The position numbers were made by a program, and so were the translations under genes. This document shows, one piece after another, positions 1 to 8,198 of a stretch of DNA of 64,000 nt (the first letter of the stretch is position 1; each line of letters starts with the position of its first letter). Below the pieces are notes generated by a model that was not told where the DNA came from, ran no database searches, and saw nothing but the letters and a program-made list of their open reading frames with translations. Location of the stretch: the NCBI GenBank assembly GCA_023428545.1, contig JAEYXH010000008.1, positions 186,001 to 250,000 on the forward strand. The letters are read 5' to 3'. The stretch comes from Bacteroidota bacterium (GTDB lineage: Bacteria > Bacteroidota > Bacteroidia > Bacteroidales > Prolixibacteraceae).

Positions 1-2
1 CG

Positions 3-503
3 TACACTCTGGTCAGAAGTGAATTTGCAGGCCCCGATAAAAATTACATTCCTTCAAGCTGGGATAGCAAACACCTTCTGGTATTCACCGCCACAAAAGA
101 ATTGAAGCGAAACTGGAGGATTGGAACCCGCTGGAGATATGTTGGGGCGCTTCCATACACTCCATGGGATTTGGATAAAAGTTCCCTGGTCAGTGCCTGG
201 AACCTCACCGGGGCACCATACCTCGATTATTCAAAAATCAATACTTTGAGATTTGATCCATTTCATCAACTCGACCTGAGAATTGACAAAGCATATTATC
301 TCAAGAAAACAACCGCAAAATTCTATATCGATTTCCAGAACTTTTATAATTTCCAGTCTGAGCAGCAGGATATCGTGGTTCGCGATACTGATGATCAGGG
401 AAATTATGTCTTGACTGATAACGGTCAGCGATATCAGTTGCGATCCGTTAAAAATACCTCGGGAACATTATTGCCATCCATTGGGATAATTGTGGAATTC
501 TGA
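3..503 (+). CDS. TonB-dependent receptor, C-terminal part (partial)
   Basis: The frame is open from the window edge, so only the last 166 residues of an outer-membrane receptor are present. They carry alternating beta-strand sequence typical of a 22-strand barrel, with RIGTRWRYVGALPYTPWD and LDLRIDKAYYLKKTTAKFYI as recognisable strand pairs. The protein ends in the aromatic residue F (IGIIVEF), the usual outer-membrane insertion signal. Receptors of this kind import a bound ligand (siderophore, vitamin, glycan or peptide) with energy from TonB-ExbBD. The ligand cannot be told because plug and N-terminal domain lie outside the window. A perfect 15-bp hairpin follows the stop codon. Confidence 0.8.
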   Translation, partial: YTLVRSEFAGPDKNYIPSSWDSKHLLVFTATKELKRNWRIGTRWRYVGALPYTPWDLDKSSLVSAWNLTGAPYLDYSKINTLRFDPFHQLDLRIDKAYYLKKTTAKFYIDFQNFYNFQSEQQDIVVRDTDDQGNYVLTDNGQRYQLRSVKNTSGTLLPSIGIIVEF

Positions 504-516
504 TGAAAGAGTACCT

Positions 517-563
517 GTGGAATTTGTGATGCAAAGTTTTAACTTAGCCATCACAAATTCCAC
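517..563 (+). terminator. Perfect 15-bp hairpin after the receptor gene
   Basis: The arms at 517-531 and 549-563 (GTGGAATTTGTGATG and its exact complement) flank a 17-nt loop and are followed by TTTT. The hairpin begins 13 bases after the receptor stop and ends 4 bases before the lplA start codon. It can serve as terminator of the receptor gene. An effect on lplA initiation is possible because of the closeness. Confidence 0.55.
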
Positions 564-567
564 TTTT

Positions 568-1530
568 ATGCTCTGTATTCTTCCCGGATCATCTGATCCT
601 TATTTTTGCCTTGCAACCGAAGAGTATCTTCTAAGAAACTTCACGGAAGATATTTTTATGCTTTGGCAGAGCCACGATACGGTTGTTGTTGGAAAACACC
701 AGAATGCCATGGCTGAGATTGATTACCGGTACACCCGGGAGAAGGGCATCAAAATAGCCCGCCGTATTTCGGGAGGCGGTACCGTTTTTCACGATCAGGG
801 AAATGTAAATTTCACCTTTATACGAAATGTTGCGGGACCTCATGAAATCAGCTTCAGCCATTTTACAAGGCCGATTGTCGAGGCTTTGGCAACAATGGGA
901 GTTCGTGCCGAAACTTCAGGAAGAAACGACCTTTTGGTCGAGGGGAAAAAAATCTCGGGAAACGCGGAACATGTTTTTAAAAACCGTGTGTTACACCATG
1001 GTACCCTGCTCTACCAGTCCAATTTGGCCACCCTCGGTAATGCCATACGTGTCGTACCGGGCAAGTATGTTGGGAAAGCGGTTCAATCGAACAGGAGCAT
1101 AGTGGCCAACATAGCTGATTTTATGAAGGAATCCATCCCCATTGCCCAATTCATCGAAAAGATTATGGAGCATCAGCTGAACAGCTCTCCCAATTGCAAA
1201 ATGCATCAGTTTTCGAGTGATGACCATTCCAAAATCAGCAAATTGGCCAAAGAAAAGTTTGAAACATGGGAATGGCAGTTTGGCTATAGTCCGGCCTATT
1301 CTTTTATAAACAAAGTTCAACTGGCGAGTGGTACCTTGTCAATTAATGCCGAGATCGAAAAATGTCGTTTCACAAAGGTTAGAATCGAAGGTGACCACTA
1401 TTCCGGATTTGAAGGGGAAGCCCTGGAAAAAGCGTTGGTCGACAGACCGCACACCTTTGAGAGCATTGAAAAAGCACATAAAGAACTGGGGATCGGTTCG
1501 GAAAAGGAAGTTCTCTATTCCTGGTTTTAA
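568..1530 (+). CDS. lplA: Lipoate-protein ligase A
   Basis: Joins lipoate to the lipoyl domains of 2-oxoacid dehydrogenases and the glycine cleavage H protein, through lipoyl-AMP, in the cytoplasm. The family signature RRISGGGTVFHDQGNVNF lies at residues 65-82, and HGTLLYQSNL follows further on. The N-terminus SSDPYFCLATEEYLL is the usual one for Bacteroidota LplA. I chose the ATG at 568 (320 residues). Upstream in-frame starts at 490 (GTG) and 529 would place the terminator-like hairpin inside the gene and add residues that do not fit the family. The C-terminal accessory domain (from about residue 230) is present. The gene stands alone between two terminators. Confidence 0.9.
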   Translation: MLCILPGSSDPYFCLATEEYLLRNFTEDIFMLWQSHDTVVVGKHQNAMAEIDYRYTREKGIKIARRISGGGTVFHDQGNVNFTFIRNVAGPHEISFSHFTRPIVEALATMGVRAETSGRNDLLVEGKKISGNAEHVFKNRVLHHGTLLYQSNLATLGNAIRVVPGKYVGKAVQSNRSIVANIADFMKESIPIAQFIEKIMEHQLNSSPNCKMHQFSSDDHSKISKLAKEKFETWEWQFGYSPAYSFINKVQLASGTLSINAEIEKCRFTKVRIEGDHYSGFEGEALEKALVDRPHTFESIEKAHKELGIGSEKEVLYSWF

Positions 1531-1533
1531 ACG

Positions 1534-1556
1534 AAAAAAGCCGGCATTGGCCGGCT
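1534..1556 (-). terminator. Terminator of the pspC-like gene
   Basis: On the minus strand AGCCGGC, a 4-nt loop and GCCGGCT (1539-1556) are followed by six T (1534-1539). It lies 25 bases past the stop of the pspC-like gene. On the plus strand no T run follows, so it works mainly for the minus-strand unit. Confidence 0.65.
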
Positions 1557-1580
1557 ATCCTGGTCTTGATCAAAAGGCAA

Positions 1581-3200
1581 TCAAGGAGCCAAGGTACTTA
1601 CAGAAGCAGTATCCTGTTTCAGTGTAAGCCCTTCGGATTTCATGGTCCAGAACTTTCCGACCATCTCTTCATCAAGGGTATTCGTTACGTTATCAATATC
1701 GTGGATAATTTCTTCAAGTTTTTTGTCGAGATAAACCGTTTTGCCAACCGGCAGTTTCAGGATGATCTCAAGTCGCTGGTCCCTCCATTTGCTCTCGTTT
1801 CCGGTAAGAAACCACGGATCGAGCGTTATCAGTGAGTCAGTGACCTGGTATTGGTAAACCATGTCATTGATATTCTGAACGGCATCATCATGGTTTTTGC
1901 CTCTCGCCTTCTTTCTGAATACCATCACAATATCATCGGTACCTGAAGGTTCGATATCAAATTGGGGCTGCCCCAACATTACATTCTCCCCATCAACATT
2001 GACAACCTTAAACGGATCTATATCCCAGTCCACTTCATAATAATCACTGTATTTATCTTCTCCCAAACTAAGGAAGAGAGTAGGGCAAGGCTCACAAACA
2101 ATCGTTTCGGTATCGGTAAGTGTTGTCTGGCTTTTATAATTTCCAACTTGTCCGGCTGACACAAAAATCAGGACCATAAGGGCAACCAGCCAAACACCGA
2201 CCATTCCGAGGGTAATGGCAGTATTATTTGATTTATACCTGAATATCAACTTCGTACCTATAAAAAGTATGGCCAGCAAGGGCAATCCTGTCAACAAGGC
2301 GATGGAGATCATTCCAAGTGTCAATGCTTCCGGGGTTATAAAATGTCCAAATAATCCGGATACATGGATGTCAGGACTCCAAACGAGTGGCCAGCTTCCC
2401 ATAGCTGATTGGCCGATGACCACAGTAGAAATAAGTCCAATAAGCCCCAATGCGCCGGTTATTACAAAAAAGGCCCCAAAAACGACCGCAATAACCCTCA
2501 AAATGGCACGTCCTGCTTCAGCCGAAGTATCAGATTCCTTCTTGCGGGATTGATAATCCTGGGCTGCAGAAAAGCTCTGTGTAGTTCCGTCCCCGGTAAC
2601 CTGACCGTCCTGGACGGTATCTGCTGCAGGATTTTCCTGCCCCTGATCCCGGATGGTCCGCTGAATGTTGGTTACCGTAACCTCTTCCCCTTTCATTTCA
2701 AGAAGCTGGGAAGTTGTCCTTGCTTTAGGTACCGCAATCCAAAGGATCAGATAGGCCAGCAATCCAACACCATTGGCAAAAAAGAGTAAGACAAAAATGA
2801 TCCTGACAATTACCGGATCCATCTTGAAATAAGCCCCCAAGCCTCCGCAAACACCAGCCAGCACGCGACTGTCGGGACTCCGGTAGAGCCTCTTTTTCCT
2901 TTTTGTAGGGGTACTGATATATGATTCGTCAGCTTCCTGTTCCATAAAATCTTCAGGTGTACCCATCACTGAAATCACTTCATCGATTATTTCGAGGGTG
3001 ATTACTTTCTTATCCCCTTTTGTTTTTTCAATGAACAATTCAGCCACACGGCCTTCAATGTCGGTTATGATTTCCTTTCCTTCAGCCTCATTGCCAAAAT
3101 GATTCTTCAGTTTCAGAAAATACCCCTGCAGTTTTTCATACGCATCCTCCTCGATGTGGAAAAGGGTACCGCTTATATTGATAGTGAATGTCTTTTTCAT
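1581..3200 (-). CDS. PspC-domain membrane protein
   Basis: A 539-residue membrane protein. Residues 1-90 form a soluble domain seen before PspC in Bacteroidota (TINISGTLFHIEEDAYEKLQ at the start). A PspC domain follows at about 103-159 (LYRSPDSRVLAGVCGGLGAY, then a hydrophobic helix ending in ILWIAVPK). A linker and three further hydrophobic segments come between about 230 and 355, and a C-terminal periplasmic-type domain follows. PspC proteins take part in phage-shock-type envelope stress responses, but the role of this family in Bacteroidota is not settled. It lies 23 bases after a PadR regulator on the same strand, an arrangement common in this phylum, so PadR probably controls it. Confidence 0.8.
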   Translation of the reverse strand: MKKTFTINISGTLFHIEEDAYEKLQGYFLKLKNHFGNEAEGKEIITDIEGRVAELFIEKTKGDKKVITLEIIDEVISVMGTPEDFMEQEADESYISTPTKRKKRLYRSPDSRVLAGVCGGLGAYFKMDPVIVRIIFVLLFFANGVGLLAYLILWIAVPKARTTSQLLEMKGEEVTVTNIQRTIRDQGQENPAADTVQDGQVTGDGTTQSFSAAQDYQSRKKESDTSAEAGRAILRVIAVVFGAFFVITGALGLIGLISTVVIGQSAMGSWPLVWSPDIHVSGLFGHFITPEALTLGMISIALLTGLPLLAILFIGTKLIFRYKSNNTAITLGMVGVWLVALMVLIFVSAGQVGNYKSQTTLTDTETIVCEPCPTLFLSLGEDKYSDYYEVDWDIDPFKVVNVDGENVMLGQPQFDIEPSGTDDIVMVFRKKARGKNHDDAVQNINDMVYQYQVTDSLITLDPWFLTGNESKWRDQRLEIILKLPVGKTVYLDKKLEEIIHDIDNVTNTLDEEMVGKFWTMKSEGLTLKQDTASVSTLAP

Positions 3201-3223
3201 GATTTTCTGTATTATTCTGTTTG

Positions 3224-3556
3224 TCAGGATTTATGTTTCTTAATTTTACTAACGGCTTCTACCAGTTCGTGCCACGATTCTTCCAGCTCACCCAGAAACT
3301 GTCGGCCTTCATCAGTCAGTTCATAATATTTTCGGGGTGGCCCCTGTGTCGATTCTTCCCATTTATAGGTGAGCAATCCATCGTTTTTCAGCCGGGTCAG
3401 AAGAGGATAAAGTGTTCCCTCCACGACAATCATTTTACCCTCCTTTAGCTCCTGAATAATATCACTGGCATAGAGAGGCTTTCCATCGAGTACAAGAAGG
3501 ATGCAATACTCGAGAACGCCCTTTCTCATCTGTGCCTTTGTGTTTTCAATCTTCAT
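3224..3556 (-). CDS. PadR-family transcriptional regulator
   Basis: A 110-residue winged-helix repressor of the short PadR type. It shows the family pattern: LEYCILLVLDGKPLYASDII (helix-turn-helix start), VEGTLYPLLTRLKNDGLL (recognition helix and wing) and PPRKYYELTDEGRQFL. The C-terminal helix used for dimer formation is short. It is the first gene of a two-gene unit with the PspC protein. Repressors of this type usually bind their own promoter; two ATAATATG direct repeats just upstream (minus strand, 3598-3617) are candidate operator sequences. The inducing signal is unknown. Confidence 0.88.
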   Translation of the reverse strand: MKIENTKAQMRKGVLEYCILLVLDGKPLYASDIIQELKEGKMIVVEGTLYPLLTRLKNDGLLTYKWEESTQGPPRKYYELTDEGRQFLGELEESWHELVEAVSKIKKHKS

Positions 3557-3597
3557 AGTTTCATTTCCTTTCTGATATTCGGGGTTTTCGATTACCC

Positions 3598-3617
3598 CAT
3601 ATTATATTTCATATTAT
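3598..3617 (-). promoter_or_regulatory. Candidate PadR operator: two 8-bp direct repeats
   Basis: On the minus strand ATAATATG occurs twice with 12-bp spacing (plus-strand copies at 3598-3605 and 3610-3617), about 45 bases upstream of padR. A GGGGT/ACCCC hairpin (3581-3598) adjoins it. Autoregulation of PadR proteins is known; that these repeats are the site is inference. Confidence 0.3.
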
Positions 3618-3659
3618 CTAATTTGTTTCTGATGACCGGTAACATTGTTTATGGTAACA

Positions 3660-4025
3660 CTATTTCAAATGAGTCTCAGAAGTCATCCATGACTCAAGCT
3701 TCAATTTTGGATCGGTGGCTTTCTCATCCAGGATGGAAAGATTAAAAGTATTCTCCTTTTTATACAAAGCCTTTTGTGATTCCGACACCATCTGTGCATC
3801 TTGGACTACAAAACAGGAATCGCTGATCATCCATGCTTCAATTGACAGGGTTGCATCCTGCTCTTCCGCAGGAAGCTGGAAATTCATCATTTTCTTTGAC
3901 TTTGAGGCAGTATTTGTTTTACTGTCGGCGGCTACGGTAACCATCGAGGTTCCCAACAAAAGAATTACGGCTAGGGTGGCGATTACCGGTTTTACTGTTT
4001 TCTGAACATTGTTGATTGTTTTCAT
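3660..4025 (-). CDS. Small secreted protein with two WM-motif repeats
   Basis: No function recognised. With the ATG at 4025 the product is 121 residues and begins with a Sec signal peptide (basic start, then VIATLAVILLLGTSMVTVAA), cleaved probably after VAA. The mature part is small and charged. It holds two similar segments, LSIEAWMISDSCFVVQ and LKLESWMTSETH, about 50 residues apart, the second at the C-terminus. Short exported proteins ending in a WM-type segment occur in Bacteroidota, without known role. A longer frame from 4112 would add a low-complexity Lys/Thr/Asn stretch in front of the signal peptide and is less likely. It lies on the same strand as padR-pspC, 103 bases upstream, with its own promoter-like element. 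Confidence 0.65.
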   Translation of the reverse strand: MKTINNVQKTVKPVIATLAVILLLGTSMVTVAADSKTNTASKSKKMMNFQLPAEEQDATLSIEAWMISDSCFVVQDAQMVSESQKALYKKENTFNLSILDEKATDPKLKLESWMTSETHLK

Positions 4026-4181
4026 GACTTTGATTTTAGTTGTTTCTGAATTTGTTTCGTTGCTTCTAATTGTTTCTGTTTTCTGTTGTTTGAATCTATG
4101 ACGACTCTTCATTATTTTCGTTACAAAGTGTAAAGAACTTTTTTTAAGATCCTACCTTTTCTTACACTGAATTAGGTACTA

Positions 4182-4189
4182 CAAATATA
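4182..4189 (-). promoter_or_regulatory. -7 promoter element for the small secreted protein
   Basis: On the minus strand TATATTTG fits the Bacteroidota -7 consensus TAnnTTTG. No clear -33 TTG lies at the proper distance. It would give a leader of about 150 nt, which is A-rich and contains CAGAAACAA twice. Confidence 0.35.
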
Positions 4190-4266
4190 TGTATTTTTAA
4201 TGGTACTTTGTTACACATAGTAGTAAATTTTTTATATATATTTCTAAAATTATGCGTATAGTGTTG

Positions 4267-4274
4267 TATATTTG
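4267..4274 (+). promoter_or_regulatory. -7 promoter element, plus strand, no gene downstream
   Basis: TATATTTG followed by CA is an exact TAnnTTTG match. TTTC at 4241-4244 stands 22 bases upstream as a weak -33 element. No plus-strand gene follows; the next feature is the terminator at 4441-4476. Confidence 0.35.
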
Positions 4275-4279
4275 CACTT

Positions 4280-4476
4280 TAATAAACTCATGATTTGTTA
4301 AATATTTACTTTTAAGATCATCAAATTCCCAAATAGTTGCGAAAGAGAGTATTCCTGTGATTCCATTATATGTGTAAATAACCAGTTTCGGGCATGAACT
4401 TTTTTTGAAAACAATCATGTTCCTCGAAATGTATCGCAACAAAAAAGGCTGTCCCGAAAACAGGACAGCCCTTTTT
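4280..4476 (+). ncRNA. Candidate small RNA (about 195 nt)
   Basis: Inferred from a plus-strand promoter-like element at 4267-4274 and a strong hairpin terminator at 4447-4470 followed by CTTTTT, with no open reading frame of note between. The terminator alone is explained by the convergent receptor gene, so the RNA rests on the promoter match and is uncertain. Confidence 0.25.
4441..4476. terminator. Two-way terminator of the Oar-like receptor gene
   Basis: GGCTGTCC (4447-4454), an 8-nt loop and GGACAGCC (4463-4470). Six T follow on the minus strand (4441-4446) and CTTTTT on the plus strand. It sits 20 bases past the receptor stop codon. Confidence 0.75.
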
Positions 4477-4495
4477 AAATATAAGAACCCAACAA

Positions 4496-7400
4496 CTAGA
4501 AGAAGTAGCGAACGCCAATCTGCAAACGCCAAGTCTGGTTGTAGTTGTAATAAGTTGAGTAAGTTTCTGAAAGGAAATTGCCATCAGAACCTTTCACCAT
4601 AGAGTAGCTTGGGACATTATTGGCATCTTTTCCTTCATATTTCAGAAGTCTGCCATTGTTTGCATTAAACATGTTTTTGCTAACACCCCATTCGTTGTTA
4701 ACCAGGTTTCCAAAGTTGAGGAAGTCGAGGCTGAACTGCAGGGTATTTGTCATTTCACCTGTTTTAATGCTGAAATCCTGGGCGAGACGCAGGTCAAACT
4801 GGTGTAGCCAGGGAGCTCTTGCAGAATATGCTTCTGCATACTCACCCTGGTGTTTGCTCAGGTATTTATCCTGTTCGATGAATTTGAAGAAAGCTTCTTC
4901 ATCGGCAGAACTAATAAATTTGACTTCACCTTTTTCCTTAGGAATATAAATAAGGTCAGTAGCATAACCATCACCATTCATGTCATTGGTGTAAGTAAAG
5001 CTGTAACCACCTGATGATGAACCTGAATAGAACAGGTTAATGGTGGTTGCCATATGGTTGTTGGCATAAGGAAGCCTGTAAGATGCAGATGCAATGGCTT
5101 TCCGGGGCACAACATATTGTGATCTCTGAACCATTGGGAGATGAGGACCATCAACCTGATAAAGGCCGTTGTATGCAGACGCCGCATTACTTCCGGGCAT
5201 ACCTGAAATTTCCTTTGACTCGGTAAAAGTATAAGCAGCCATCAGGTTAAAATCTTCAACCGGTTCGGCAGTTACAGTGATGTTTGCGGTTGCACCCCAT
5301 CCATCGCTGTTGTTGGCAAGTACATAGGCGTTTCTGCTGTTGTAGGTTAGACTCGCCCTGGCCGGATAAATATATCTGTCATCGGCGCCATTAAATCTCT
5401 GCCAGGTATTGTCAGGCTGTTTGAGATCATAATTTTTGAGCATCACATCGTTGAGGTGCTTGGTATAAATACCTTCGACCGTTACCGACAATGGGAAAGA
5501 AACGGGCACTTCATAATCAGCTGCAAGAGAAGATTTCCAAACCTGTGGCATCCTGAAATCGGGATCAATGGCATTAATATCACGTGGCAGGGCGCCTTGT
5601 TCAGGTGTGATCGTATTCTGCAGACCCAGTTTATTGATCATTTCATTTACATCAGTGAGCATAGGTCCTGCAAGAGAAGCCAGCTTGGGATCAACACTGG
5701 TAATGGTACCATTTGAGCTGTAGCGGGTTACTGCGGCATAGCTACCCTGAACCATACCTGAATTGGTTGGCATATTGGTGAAGAATACCAACGGCAGCCT
5801 TCCGGTGAAAATACCTGTACCTCCACGCAGTTTAAACGTCTGGTCACCGCTTACATCCCAGGTGAATCCGATACGGGGAGAAAGCTGAACCTTGGCGGAT
5901 GGCCATTCACCGGTATCAATTTTTTTGCCACCAAAATCCAAATTATAAATAGCATTGTTCCGGATAATGTTATCGACATAATTGATGTAGTCGGCACGTA
6001 AACCATAAGTCAGTTTCAAACCGGAAGCGACATTCCACTCATCCTGTCCATAGAGACCAAACTGATTAAAAGCAACTTCGGCCGCAGGATTTGTTTCACC
6101 GGCGTATCCGTAAGTCAATGCAAAGTCTCTTGGGGCTTTTTGCTCCAGGAAGTCATCGACACTTGCATAGCGATAATATCCGGTACCATTACGCATGTAA
6201 CTGTTGTTTGCCATTTGGTATTCATAGCTAACACCGGCAGTTACCTTATGGTTGCTCAGGTAGAAAGTTACGTTATCGATAATATTGAAAATGTTATTGT
6301 TGACACCATTATTCCAGGTGAACAGTTCATAACCGGCTGACATATAAGGTTCCAGAATCTGTTTTCCATCTTCGGCAACTCCAGCCATGATATCAATGAA
6401 CGGGAAAGGTGAAGAATTGGAACCACGCATATCCTTGATCTTTGAATAGGTGGTCAGGAACTGGTTGGAAACTTTATCTGAAAAGCGGCTGTTCAAATCC
6501 ACTGAAAAAGAGTTAACGATGTTGTCCATCGAATACAATGAATTTGAGAAAGCCATCGAATATTGCGAAATGCGGTTCATTGAGCTGTTACGGAAACCGG
6601 CATCGGTAGAGTTACCATTGGTGCCATTCCAGGCCTGGTTCTTTGTATAGTTGTAACGTAAACTTAATTTATTGGCTTCATTGATGTTCCAGTCGATACG
6701 GGCAAGGAGTTTCCTGTTGCTTTCATCGGCAGGATAGTTATCGTATGAACCAGGATCGTAGCCATAATTATTGATTAAATGTTGTCTGACCCTTTCCATG
6801 TCGGCCTTGCTGGTACGGGAAATTGACAGATCAGCATTTGCCACACCGTTATCTGAAGGTCTCCAGGTAACCACCTGCCCAGGACGAACTTCGTATTCAC
6901 CGTTTACAAAGAAGAACAATTTGTTCTTGATGATGGGGCCACCCAGGGTTGCACCATATACGGTCCTGGATTCTTCGGCACGATCGCCAAAATCGACATC
7001 GCCGATTTTGTTACCCCTGAGGTTTTGGTTGTTAAAATAGGTATAAGCAGAACCTCTGAAAGTATTGGTTCCTGATTTGGTAATGGCATTGATACCTCCT
7101 CCAATGAAGTTAGTCTGACGCACATCAAATGGGGCAATGACAACCTGTACTTCCTCGATTGCATCAAGTGAAATAGGATTTCCACCACCGGGAAGATTTG
7201 AACTCAAACCAAAGTTATTGTTGAAATTGGCACCGTCAACCGTAAAGTTAGTGGAACGGCCATCACCACCTGCGAAACTCATACCGTTTGCATAAGGCGA
7301 GATGCGTGCAATGTCGGAAATGCTTCTGCTGATGGTAGGCATTGCATTCAGTTGCTCGTTGGAAATATTGGTGGTGGCACCTGTCTTGTCGGTCTGAAAA

Positions 7401-7789
7401 GCTGACGCTTTTCTCCCAACAATTGTCACTTCGCCTACATCCACATTACTCTCTTCCAAAGATGCATCCAATACAAACGCTTCTCCAAGGTATAACCTTA
7501 TATCCGTATAGGTCTTTTTAGCATAACCTATAAACGAGATTTCTACACGATAAGGGCCACCGGGCCTCATACCCTGTAGGTTAAATTTACCTTCGGCATT
7601 GGTTATGGTACCATACTGGGTTCCTGAAGACTCATGTACAGCAACTACAGTAGCTCCCGGCAATTTTTCTCCCTGATCACTGGTAACAAATCCGTTCATT
7701 CCAGAAGTAGTGACCTGTGACCATGCTGCTGTAACACTAAAAAACAGCAAGAGCAGAATCACTGATAGCTTTCTAACTTGTTTATTCAT
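4496..7789 (-). CDS. Oar-type TonB-dependent outer-membrane receptor
   Basis: About 1097 residues. From the ATG at 7789 it has a signal peptide (MNKQVRKLSVILLLLFF, cleaved after WSQ), then a carboxypeptidase-regulatory-like beta domain (GFVTSDQGEKLPGATVVAVH up to FIGYAKKTY). A plug domain follows (SISDIARISPYANGMSFAGG, VDGANFNNNFGL, IEEVQVVIAPFDVRQTNFIG, GGINAITKSGTNTFRGSAY), then a long beta-barrel ending in GVRYFF. The last residue F is the usual barrel-assembly signal. This architecture is that of Oar-like receptors, found in Myxococcus and Bacteroidota; substrate unknown, possibly a protein or peptide. There is no SusD partner next to it, so it is not a classic SusCD glycan pair. The longer start at 7819 (TTG) would lie in the promoter; 7801 is possible. 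Confidence 0.9.
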   Translation of the reverse strand: MNKQVRKLSVILLLLFFSVTAAWSQVTTSGMNGFVTSDQGEKLPGATVVAVHESSGTQYGTITNAEGKFNLQGMRPGGPYRVEISFIGYAKKTYTDIRLYLGEAFVLDASLEESNVDVGEVTIVGRKASAFQTDKTGATTNISNEQLNAMPTISRSISDIARISPYANGMSFAGGDGRSTNFTVDGANFNNNFGLSSNLPGGGNPISLDAIEEVQVVIAPFDVRQTNFIGGGINAITKSGTNTFRGSAYTYFNNQNLRGNKIGDVDFGDRAEESRTVYGATLGGPIIKNKLFFFVNGEYEVRPGQVVTWRPSDNGVANADLSISRTSKADMERVRQHLINNYGYDPGSYDNYPADESNRKLLARIDWNINEANKLSLRYNYTKNQAWNGTNGNSTDAGFRNSSMNRISQYSMAFSNSLYSMDNIVNSFSVDLNSRFSDKVSNQFLTTYSKIKDMRGSNSSPFPFIDIMAGVAEDGKQILEPYMSAGYELFTWNNGVNNNIFNIIDNVTFYLSNHKVTAGVSYEYQMANNSYMRNGTGYYRYASVDDFLEQKAPRDFALTYGYAGETNPAAEVAFNQFGLYGQDEWNVASGLKLTYGLRADYINYVDNIIRNNAIYNLDFGGKKIDTGEWPSAKVQLSPRIGFTWDVSGDQTFKLRGGTGIFTGRLPLVFFTNMPTNSGMVQGSYAAVTRYSSNGTITSVDPKLASLAGPMLTDVNEMINKLGLQNTITPEQGALPRDINAIDPDFRMPQVWKSSLAADYEVPVSFPLSVTVEGIYTKHLNDVMLKNYDLKQPDNTWQRFNGADDRYIYPARASLTYNSRNAYVLANNSDGWGATANITVTAEPVEDFNLMAAYTFTESKEISGMPGSNAASAYNGLYQVDGPHLPMVQRSQYVVPRKAIASASYRLPYANNHMATTINLFYSGSSSGGYSFTYTNDMNGDGYATDLIYIPKEKGEVKFISSADEEAFFKFIEQDKYLSKHQGEYAEAYSARAPWLHQFDLRLAQDFSIKTGEMTNTLQFSLDFLNFGNLVNNEWGVSKNMFNANNGRLLKYEGKDANNVPSYSMVKGSDGNFLSETYSTYYNYNQTWRLQIGVRYFF

Positions 7790-7816
7790 ACAATTTTTCA
7801 TTTTAGATTTGTGACG

Positions 7817-7824
7817 CAAAAATA
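7817..7824 (-). promoter_or_regulatory. -7 promoter element of the Oar-like receptor
   Basis: TATTTTTG on the minus strand fits TAnnTTTG. The expected transcription start is about 20 bases before the ATG at 7789, which supports that start over the ones at 7801 and 7819. Confidence 0.45.
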
Positions 7825-8170
7825 GTTTTTAATCGATCTATTTAAAGAATTTTAACATTATCATATCCTCAATTTATTGGGTCCTTAAGATTAAATGCCT
7901 GATAATATAACCATTGTGAAGAATATAATTTATTAATAACAGCTACTGTATCTTATAAGTGGGTTTTTGCAGGCCAATAAATTTACAATTATTAACTGTC
8001 CCACAATAGGATATATACGGCTCTATGTTCATAGTTATTAACAAGTTATCACCTAGTTGCCTGTTAAAAACCATAACATCACATGTGATATTCCGGTTGT
8101 TGGCCACAAAATCTAAAAATCGGCAATTTTGACGTATGGCAGTTCAGAAACCAATTTCGTTTAAAAACCG
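7825..8170. other. Divergent intergenic region, receptor / rbfA
   Basis: AT-rich, no gene seen. It contains the perfect 12-bp palindrome ATCACATGTGAT at 8079-8090, about 110 bases before rbfA, which could be a binding site for a dimeric regulator. Promoter-like elements lie at each edge. Confidence 0.5.
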
Positions 8171-8178
8171 TACTTTTG
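8171..8178 (+). promoter_or_regulatory. -7 promoter element of rbfA
   Basis: TACTTTTG fits TAnnTTTG and lies 20 bases before the ATG at 8199. It falls inside the frame that would be used by the upstream ATG at 8136, which argues for 8199 as the real start. Confidence 0.4.
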
Positions 8179-8198
8179 GATTCAAATACAAATTCACC

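Larger units (their letters stand above)
4026..4495. other. Intergenic region with promoters and a shared terminator
   Basis: No convincing gene. It holds a minus-strand promoter-like element (4182-4189), a plus-strand one (4267-4274), and a two-way terminator (4441-4476) next to the end of the Oar-like receptor gene. The plus-strand segment between the latter two is a candidate small RNA. The rest is AT-rich without evident structure. Confidence 0.6.

Noticed and set aside
4026..4112. Longer form of the small secreted protein starting at 4112
   Set aside because: It would put about 29 low-complexity polar residues before a normal signal peptide.
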